5,453 bases of DNA from Chloroflexota bacterium. Lineage in GTDB: Bacteria > Chloroflexota > Chloroflexia > QHBQ01 > JADMIH01. The notes under the pieces are model-generated. The model was not told where the DNA came from. It saw nothing but the letters and a program-made list of their open reading frames with translations, and did no database searches. Shown here piece by piece: positions 1 through 5,046 of this stretch. The stretch lies in NCBI GenBank assembly GCA_015478675.1, contig JADMIH010000226.1:1-5453 (forward strand). Direction: 5' to 3'. The translations under genes were made by a program, and so were the position numbers. The first letter of the stretch is position 1, and every line of letters starts with the position of its first letter.

Positions 1-69
1 AACACCCGCACAGTTACCCCAAGAAGATTGCTCCACCCTAAATCTGAACACTTACAGTCTTGATGCGGT

Positions 70-98
70 TCGACAGGTAGGTGCTAACTTGCTATAAT
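70..98 (+). promoter_or_regulatory. Sigma-70 type promoter of the FHA/PP2C operon
   Basis: The -35 box is TCGACA at 70-75 (five of six matches to TTGACA) and the -10 box is a perfect TATAAT at 93-98, separated by the ideal 17 bases. Transcription should begin near base 105, giving a leader of about 55 bases before the TTG start at 160. The position directly upstream of the first gene and the strand agree with its use for the two-gene operon. No other promoter of similar quality is visible in this upstream stretch. The start site is inferred from spacing only. Confidence 0.75.
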
Positions 99-113
99 TA
101 CCTCCGAGTTAGC
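83..113. repeat. Inverted repeat around the -10 box, possible operator
   Basis: GCTAACT at 83-89 and AGTTAGC at 107-113 are perfect 7-bp inverted copies separated by 17 bases. The repeat is centred on base 98, the end of the TATAAT box. Half-sites about 24 bp centre to centre (just over two helical turns) would suit a dimeric repressor that blocks RNA polymerase. The symmetry is seen in the sequence; the operator role is inferred, and no regulator gene is present in the window. Confidence 0.4.
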
Positions 114-140
114 GTCCAGGAGATCACGCATATCATAAGC

Positions 141-147
141 AGGAGGT
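141..147 (+). promoter_or_regulatory. Strong Shine-Dalgarno that favours a TTG start
   Basis: AGGAGGT at 141-147 is a near-perfect Shine-Dalgarno sequence. The first in-frame start after it is TTG at 160, 12 bases away. The first in-frame ATG, at 184, is 36 bases away and has no purine-rich motif of its own. An in-frame TAA at 136-138 rules out starts further upstream. The spacing to TTG is somewhat long but acceptable, so this site decides the start of the first gene. Confidence 0.7.
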
Positions 148-159
148 AGTTTCCTTTCT

Positions 160-1242
160 TTGAAGCCGCAAGCAGACCCAACTATGTACAGGCGTGCGCG
201 AATTGCGCTCCTGCCGACAACGTTGGCCGCCCTTATATTTATTTTAGGGCCGGCTTTCTCACCTCGTATACAGACAGCCTTCGCGCATGAGGCTGCTTCT
301 GGCAGCTTTCTGTCGCCCGCAGCAGCGATTCTCTCGCAAGCAGCCACACCGAAGGTGCCGGTGGGTGTAGGCACAAACGCTGTGCCTTCTGCGATATCTA
401 CCACGGAGGCAGCGCCGCCGGTAGTGAACACAAAGGTAGCGGCTGTTAACGGCAACGCACAACCGGGACAGCCTACTCCGGCGGAGAGCTTACCCTGGCT
501 TATAGTGGCGCTCGTGTTGGTGGTTGCGCTGGTGGTGGGCGCGGTGGCAGCGATGCGCCGCCCGAAGGCTCCTGTGCTGGCTACGTCGCAAGTTGCGCCG
601 GGCGCTGATGTAGCCATAGCAGCCCCACAAACGCCTTTAGAGCCATACGTACCCGCAGCAGAGCAGGTAACTGCCCAGGTTGCCCCCGTTATCCCGATTG
701 CGACTCCTGCTACTGCGCAGGCACTTCCACGTCAAGCGCCTGTGACTGCGCCTGTGGCTCCCGTTACTATTGAGTGCCCTAATTGCGGGGCGGTTAACAA
801 CATAGATGAGAATTTCTGCCATGACTGCGGCCAGGACCTCCGCCCGCAACGTACCCCTGCGATAGCTACGGCACCTCTGTTAGCAGAGACATCTGCCGGG
901 AGTGTAGCCGTCGCGCCCGCTGTTGACGAGATGCCTTATCTTGAAACTCTTGATCGCACAGATGAGCAGTTGGAGTTCGTACTCTCTCGCCCTCGTGTAG
1001 CGATGGGCACAGCGCCCGACAACGATATCGTGATCGACGCTGCTTACAGGGGGTGGGAAACGGTATCTGAACACCATGCGGAGCTGCAGCGCGAGCAAGA
1101 TGGCTTCATGATCGTGGACAGGGATTCAGAAAACGGCACATTTGTCAATGAGATGCGTACAGGCGAAAACATAATCTCCGATGGCGATAATGTGCGTCTG
1201 GGAGATGTGCGTTTTATATTTCATGTACCCTCAACAGAGTAG
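160..1242 (+). CDS. Membrane-anchored zinc-ribbon/FHA domain protein
   Basis: This 360-residue protein is probably a membrane-tethered reader of phosphorylated proteins. A basic N-terminus (RRAR, 11-14) and hydrophobic stretch (15-33) form a signal peptide or first membrane helix, with a possible cleavage site at AFA-HE (40-44). An Ala/Pro/Thr-rich segment to about residue 110 should lie outside the cell. A strong membrane helix spans about 112-131, and RRPK follows it, which places the C-terminus in the cytoplasm. After a second Pro-rich linker come a zinc ribbon (C206, C209, C220, C223) and a C-terminal FHA domain (about 271-356) with N288-D289, S303, H306 and N325-G326. The arginine of the usual GR motif is missing: the sequence is G283-T284. 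FHA domains bind phosphothreonine, so binding may be weakened or altered here. It is the first gene of an operon with the PP2C fusion gene, 19 bases upstream of it. The TTG start is chosen from the Shine-Dalgarno; ATG at 184 is the alternative and would still keep the signal sequence. Confidence 0.92.
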   Translation: MKPQADPTMYRRARIALLPTTLAALIFILGPAFSPRIQTAFAHEAASGSFLSPAAAILSQAATPKVPVGVGTNAVPSAISTTEAAPPVVNTKVAAVNGNAQPGQPTPAESLPWLIVALVLVVALVVGAVAAMRRPKAPVLATSQVAPGADVAIAAPQTPLEPYVPAAEQVTAQVAPVIPIATPATAQALPRQAPVTAPVAPVTIECPNCGAVNNIDENFCHDCGQDLRPQRTPAIATAPLLAETSAGSVAVAPAVDEMPYLETLDRTDEQLEFVLSRPRVAMGTAPDNDIVIDAAYRGWETVSEHHAELQREQDGFMIVDRDSENGTFVNEMRTGENIISDGDNVRLGDVRFIFHVPSTE

Positions 1243-1252
1243 AGGAAATGCT

Positions 1253-1256
1253 GGAG
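1253..1256 (+). promoter_or_regulatory. Shine-Dalgarno fixing the PP2C gene start at 1262
   Basis: GGAG at 1253-1256 lies 5 bases before ATG 1262. The same frame is open back to ATG 1181, inside the FHA gene, but no Shine-Dalgarno precedes that codon. The extra 27 residues would be a Cys/Met/Trp-rich stretch unlike the hydrophilic N-terminus that follows, so 1262 is the better start. Confidence 0.7.
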
Positions 1257-1261
1257 AGAAG

Positions 1262-3547
1262 ATGAACAAGATACGCCGTACAGGCAGCAAACATAGCCAG
1301 CCGATGGAAGAGGCCAAGCAAAGCAAGGATTTAGAGGTCTCTACTCTATCCGAGCCTGCCGTTGAGGAGCAAGGCCACACCAACGGCGCGGCTGTTAGGC
1401 CGGATGATGTTGCTGACGCGGAGCCGGTGCAGCCAACAGCCCACTCAAATGGCTTGAAAAGCACAGCCCAGGATAGAGGTGATAGCTTTCCTGTTTCAGA
1501 AGCTGCGGCGTCTGAGGCCACAGGCGAATACGCTGGGGAGTTTCAAGAGCTGGTGGGCGAGAATGCCGAAGGATCCATCAGCAGACCGGACGCCTCCCAG
1601 CCTGATGCACCTCAGGCTGATAGTGGGGATATGGTTGAGTTGCCTACGGGCGACGATGCGATAGACGCTTTACTGGCGGATGCTGAGCCTCAGACGGCTC
1701 CCCTTTCTGCTCAGGCAGAGCAGGAAGAGCTTACGCCCCTGCCTATCAATGCGGTCGTGGACGGGCGTTATGTCGTGCAGAGCCAGCTGCATCACGGTTT
1801 CGACCGGAACCTCTATCGTGTAACTGCTCGACGCCAGCAGCGATGCGCCACCTGTGGCCGCCTATCCTCGTCAGAGGCTGATGTATGCAAGCATTGTGGT
1901 GCAGAGCTTAACGACCAGCAGCCCGCCGATTTTTATCTGATGGCCGAGAGCTACCGACCCGAAGCTCTCATGCAAGACCCTACGTTGATGGATCTGCATC
2001 TTTATCACCCGAATCTTGTGCCTGTAGTGGACTTCTACAGTTATAAGCCTTTCGGCCATGCGCGTTATTATGCGGTGGCCGAGCCACGCCAGGGGGTCCG
2101 GTTGAGCCAGTTGAGCCTTCCGCGGCCCAGTATGCAAGTTTTGAATTGGGCGATGCAGTTAGCTGATGCTCTTGATTACCTGCACATAAGTGGTGTAGTT
2201 GGGGCGGGAGCGGAGGCCGACGATATACTGGTGCAGGGGGATACCGCGTCGTTGGCGAGCTTGCAGAACGCCAGAACTAACGTCGCCAGCATAGACGAGC
2301 GCACACAGCAACAGAATATGGACCTGGCGCGCCTGGCAGCCACGATGTACGAGGCGTACACGGGGCACCCCGCGGCGATGAGCCCTGAGGGTATGCTACC
2401 GATGCCGCCGGCAACGCCTGAGCAGGTGGGCGGGGCTTTCCGCGCGGCGATAGAGCCGATACAGGGGGCGGGCATGCCGATCAGCGCGGCGCAGTGGCGC
2501 GACCAGCTGGCGGGAGCTCTCAATGCTGTTGCTGAGATGGAGGGGCCTGGCCGCCCTGTCAGCTTTGTGACGGTAGCTCTCACCGATGTTGGACGCTTGC
2601 GCGATCAAAATCAGGACTCATTTGGTATGATCGAGTTTGCCCAGGCGAGTGTAGAGCGCCCTATGCGTATAGGGCTCTACGTTATAGCCGATGGTATGGG
2701 GGGGCACAAAGGTGGCGAAGTGGCGAGTGCGCTGGCGGTGCAGGCTTTCTGTGGCGAATTGCTGGGGCGAGTCCTCTCACCTTTGACGAATGTGGCTGGC
2801 GAGCGCAACGCCCCAAGCAACGAGGTCATTTTGCAGGGGATGGTCCGCGCTGTGCAGTCTGCGAACGAGCGCATTTTCAAAGCTCGCGACAACCGTCAGA
2901 ATGACATGGGCACCACCCTTGTGAGCGCCCTTGTGACAGGGGGCAAGGCGTTTATCACCAACGTGGGTGATAGCCGCCTCTACCTCTTTAGCAAGCCTCA
3001 AGAACCTTCTGACGATGAGGCCCAATACAACACAACATCGCCCCTGGTGAAAGGCGCGACGGCCCCACTTGCTGCTACAGCCCCACTGCCGGGCACCGGC
3101 ATGCCGGAAGCCGCTCCACCTGAGGAGCCAACGCCAATCGACAGGTCTAGCGGGTATGTGCTCACGCAGGTGTCGGTAGACCACTCACTGGTGCATCGTT
3201 TAGTGGAATTGGGGCAACTGGATGCTGAAGAGGCGAAGGTACACCCCCACCGCAACTTTATTTACCGCTCGATAGGCGGTCCTCCTCCGGTGGAAGTAGA
3301 TACCTTTGTACGCAATTTGCGCCCAGGCGACCGTATACTTCTCTGCTCGGATGGCCTCAACAGTATGATTGAGGACTCGGCGATTGAGGCTGTGCTTGCT
3401 TCGGAACCGGACCCCAACATCGCCAGCCAGCGCCTGATTGACCTGGCTAACGAAGCCGGAGGGCACGACAACATAACGGTCCTTCTGATTGATATAGATG
3501 GTTATCTTCCCCTGGCGGAGCACCCCTACGCGCTAAATAATGCGTAG
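1262..3547 (+). CDS. Pseudokinase/zinc-ribbon/PP2C phosphatase fusion
   Basis: This 761-residue soluble protein should dephosphorylate Ser/Thr phosphoproteins in the cytoplasm. Residues 1-160 are acidic and probably disordered. Residues 164-425 resemble a Ser/Thr kinase fold: a strand at DGRY (167-170), the segment HPNLVPVVDF (249-258), a hinge near AVAEP (271-275), the helix ALDYLH (303-308) and an alpha-F-like helix with D354 and TG 367-368. Catalytic positions are lost: the beta-3 Lys is probably E229, HRD reads GAG (314-316), and the DFG position reads SLQ (333-335). A zinc ribbon (C195, C198, C209, C212) interrupts the kinase N-lobe. The PP2C domain (435-745) keeps all its metal motifs: RDQNQD (447-452), ADGMGGH (476-482), MGTT (549-552), NVGDSR (567-572), DHS (640-642), CSDG (695-698) and GGHDN (733-737). 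It is therefore probably an active Mn/Mg-dependent phosphatase. An unusual insert of about 55 residues (577-631) splits the strand pair before DHS. The gene is second in the operon. The PP2C call is firm; the pseudokinase call comes from reading motifs by eye. Confidence 0.96.
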   Translation: MNKIRRTGSKHSQPMEEAKQSKDLEVSTLSEPAVEEQGHTNGAAVRPDDVADAEPVQPTAHSNGLKSTAQDRGDSFPVSEAAASEATGEYAGEFQELVGENAEGSISRPDASQPDAPQADSGDMVELPTGDDAIDALLADAEPQTAPLSAQAEQEELTPLPINAVVDGRYVVQSQLHHGFDRNLYRVTARRQQRCATCGRLSSSEADVCKHCGAELNDQQPADFYLMAESYRPEALMQDPTLMDLHLYHPNLVPVVDFYSYKPFGHARYYAVAEPRQGVRLSQLSLPRPSMQVLNWAMQLADALDYLHISGVVGAGAEADDILVQGDTASLASLQNARTNVASIDERTQQQNMDLARLAATMYEAYTGHPAAMSPEGMLPMPPATPEQVGGAFRAAIEPIQGAGMPISAAQWRDQLAGALNAVAEMEGPGRPVSFVTVALTDVGRLRDQNQDSFGMIEFAQASVERPMRIGLYVIADGMGGHKGGEVASALAVQAFCGELLGRVLSPLTNVAGERNAPSNEVILQGMVRAVQSANERIFKARDNRQNDMGTTLVSALVTGGKAFITNVGDSRLYLFSKPQEPSDDEAQYNTTSPLVKGATAPLAATAPLPGTGMPEAAPPEEPTPIDRSSGYVLTQVSVDHSLVHRLVELGQLDAEEAKVHPHRNFIYRSIGGPPPVEVDTFVRNLRPGDRILLCSDGLNSMIEDSAIEAVLASEPDPNIASQRLIDLANEAGGHDNITVLLIDIDGYLPLAEHPYALNNA

Positions 3548-3602
3548 TCGATAATCAAGCTTCCATTCCCCTGACCTCTTTCATGGAAGGGGAATAGCTG
3601 AG
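3548..3602 (+). other. 3' untranslated region with alternative hairpins
   Basis: This stretch follows the PP2C stop codon and contains no ORF of note. ATTCCCCT at 3565-3572 can pair with AGGGGAAT at 3588-3595 (8 bp, 15-base loop). TTCCAT at 3561-3566 can pair with ATGGAA at 3583-3588. The two pairings share bases, so they are alternatives rather than one fold. No T-tract follows directly, so this is not called a terminator by itself. Confidence 0.4.
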
Positions 3603-3646
3603 ATGAAAACAAACAACTCTGCCTCGGCAGAGTTGTTTGTTTTCAT
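3603..3646. terminator. Bidirectional intrinsic terminator, 21-bp perfect palindrome
   Basis: The arms 3603-3623 and 3626-3646 are perfect 21-base reverse complements with only two bases (TC) between them. The inner part of the stem is GC-rich (CTCTGCC with GGCAGAG). The outer part is A-rich on the 5' side and T-rich on the 3' side (GTTTGTTTT), so each strand reads as a GC hairpin followed by a U-tract. Its position between two convergent genes, 56 bases after the PP2C stop and 62 bases from the stop of the minus-strand FHA gene, fits a shared terminator for both operons. Confidence 0.88.
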
Positions 3647-3707
3647 GAGAAACTCTTCCTCATAAAGGGCTATTGAGCTTTCTGCGCAAAGGCCCGCCTT
3701 ATTCTCC

Positions 3708-5021
3708 TTAGCTCCGGCGGAAGATAAGAGCAATGCGCCCGAAGTCGAGGCGTGCGCCATCCTCCAGCTTCTCGCGGACGTGAGCCGGTAAGCGTTGGCC
3801 GTCTATTTTCGTGTAGTTGGTAGACTGCAAATCCTCGGCGAAATAGTCGTCACCCACATGAAGTAGGCGAGCATGACGGCGCGATACGCCCCCTTCTTCG
3901 CCACCATATGGCGTTAGATCAACGTCGGGGAAGATGCCGCTGCTTGGGTCTTCACGTCCTACCGTTATCTCCTCCTGATCGGGCAAAGGAAGCTCCGCGC
4001 CCGTCGAGATTACCACCAGCCGCGCCACTCCGGGGCCTTGCGACTCCTGAGTTGCCTGGCCCACAGGCACACCTTGCGTTCCAAGATTGCCCGCTTCGGC
4101 TGCCGGTTCGACGGTGCCCACACCACCTGAGCCTGTGTAAGGCTCAGCTTCGACATTCGTCTCTGAGATGGATGCATCACCTCCACCCACCTGCGTGGAC
4201 GAGGAGGCGGGAGCGTCTGCTGTTGAATAGACTTGCAGCGAGGAGGGCGCTGAGGGTTGTGCGTACTGGGGAGAAGCAGTTGGCGATGGGGCAACCGCAC
4301 CCTGAGTGGCGCTCTCCAGCATTTGCCTGAGGCTTTGCATTGCCTGTCCGAACTGGCCCCAATCTCCCTGCACGATGGCGTTTTGCGCCTCATGTAGCTG
4401 CCGGAGTGCACTCGCTGCCCATGCGCTGCTATCCGCTCCTGCGCTTGCATCTGCTTCAGGAGCCGCACTACTCTGCATTGTTTCGACGGCGGCGGCCTGC
4501 GCGGGTGGCGTAGCTGCCTGGTCCTGGCCTGCGGCAGAATAAGCATCTACGCCCTGCGTCTCTTCTTCTTGCCCAGGCTGTTGCAGAGGCAACACATCAG
4601 GCATCGCGCCCTGATCGATCTGGGCTCCCTGGGTAGAGGCGTGCGAGCCGTTATCTCCAGCATCTGCGGCAGCCACTGCGGGCACGATAGTGTCTTCGGT
4701 GACGGGCACGCCGGCAGAGTGATCTGCCTGGTTTGCGCCGCCAGGCTCGCCCGACATGGCATCAGGGTAGCTCATGGGAGACTGATAGCTGCTCTCTTGA
4801 GTTGTGGCAGTGCTGCTCGGCGCACTACCTATCGGGCCTGATAGCTGGCCGTTGCCCCCCTCGATGTCGCTGTACTGCCGGGTCGGGTCCGTGCCTTGGT
4901 TCGTGCCTGTGTTTACGTCTGTGGCAACACCAGGCGTTTCAGCGCCGCCCAGCCGTGCTCCGCACTCGTCGCAGAACATATAGTCCGCGGGATTCTCGTT
5001 TCCACAATTAGGACATCTCAT
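3708..5021 (-). CDS. Soluble zinc-ribbon/FHA domain protein
   Basis: This 437-residue protein has no membrane segment or signal peptide and is probably a cytosolic phosphothreonine reader or adaptor. It opens at once with a zinc ribbon (C3, C6, C17, C20; CxxC-x10-CxxC). A long low-complexity region rich in Ala, Gln, Ser, Gly, Thr and Pro (about 25-330) is broken by one predicted helical segment (199-240) containing the signature GDWGQFG (219-225). The C-terminal FHA domain (about 333-436) keeps the key residues: GR (355-356), SRRH (380-383), and S400-T401-N402 followed by T404; the Gly usual after that Asn is Tyr403. The PDVDL segment (365-369) and GVSRRHA are typical of a bacterial FHA subtype I associate with Chloroflexota. 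The ATG at 5021 is preceded by GAGGAG with an 8-base spacer. The gene lies 25 bases downstream of the membrane protein gene, so the two are probably cotranscribed. The domain calls are firm; the binding partner is unknown, though the neighbouring PP2C protein is a natural candidate. Confidence 0.95.
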   Translation of the reverse strand: MRCPNCGNENPADYMFCDECGARLGGAETPGVATDVNTGTNQGTDPTRQYSDIEGGNGQLSGPIGSAPSSTATTQESSYQSPMSYPDAMSGEPGGANQADHSAGVPVTEDTIVPAVAAADAGDNGSHASTQGAQIDQGAMPDVLPLQQPGQEEETQGVDAYSAAGQDQAATPPAQAAAVETMQSSAAPEADASAGADSSAWAASALRQLHEAQNAIVQGDWGQFGQAMQSLRQMLESATQGAVAPSPTASPQYAQPSAPSSLQVYSTADAPASSSTQVGGGDASISETNVEAEPYTGSGGVGTVEPAAEAGNLGTQGVPVGQATQESQGPGVARLVVISTGAELPLPDQEEITVGREDPSSGIFPDVDLTPYGGEEGGVSRRHARLLHVGDDYFAEDLQSTNYTKIDGQRLPAHVREKLEDGARLDFGRIALIFRRS

Positions 5022-5029
5022 AGATTTTT

Positions 5030-5035
5030 CTCCTC
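5030..5035 (-). promoter_or_regulatory. Shine-Dalgarno of the minus-strand FHA gene
   Basis: On the minus strand GAGGAG lies 8 bases before ATG at 5021, inside the 25-base gap after the upstream gene's stop. It confirms the start that puts the zinc ribbon at the very N-terminus. Confidence 0.75.
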
Positions 5036-5046
5036 GGTGTATATTA

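Noticed and set aside
2..97. Open frame from the left edge to TAA at 95-97, possibly the C-terminus of an upstream gene (ends ...VRQVGANLL)
   Set aside because: Only 31 codons are visible with no recognisable motif, and a strong promoter lies within them. It may be real but cannot be supported; the sequence left of the window would decide.
84..617. Minus-strand ORF of 177 codons opposite the first FHA gene
   Set aside because: It is antisense to a gene with clear domains, has no Shine-Dalgarno, and its Ala/Thr-rich product mirrors the Ala/Pro linker codons of the real gene.
1181..1261. ATG at 1181 as the start of the PP2C gene, adding 27 residues
   Set aside because: It would overlap the end of the FHA gene by 62 bases, has no Shine-Dalgarno, and the added Cys/Met/Trp-rich residues look like an out-of-frame reading of the FHA domain. 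ATG 1262 has GGAG at good spacing.
3689..3700. Short inverted repeat AAGGC/GCCTT before the end of the minus FHA gene
   Set aside because: Five base pairs with a two-base gap and no T-tract on either strand; far weaker than the nearby 21-bp palindrome.
4010..4546. Minus-strand ORF of 178 codons overlapping the soluble FHA gene in another frame
   Set aside because: Arg/Pro/Gln-rich out-of-frame reading of the low-complexity linker, with no domain and no ribosome site.
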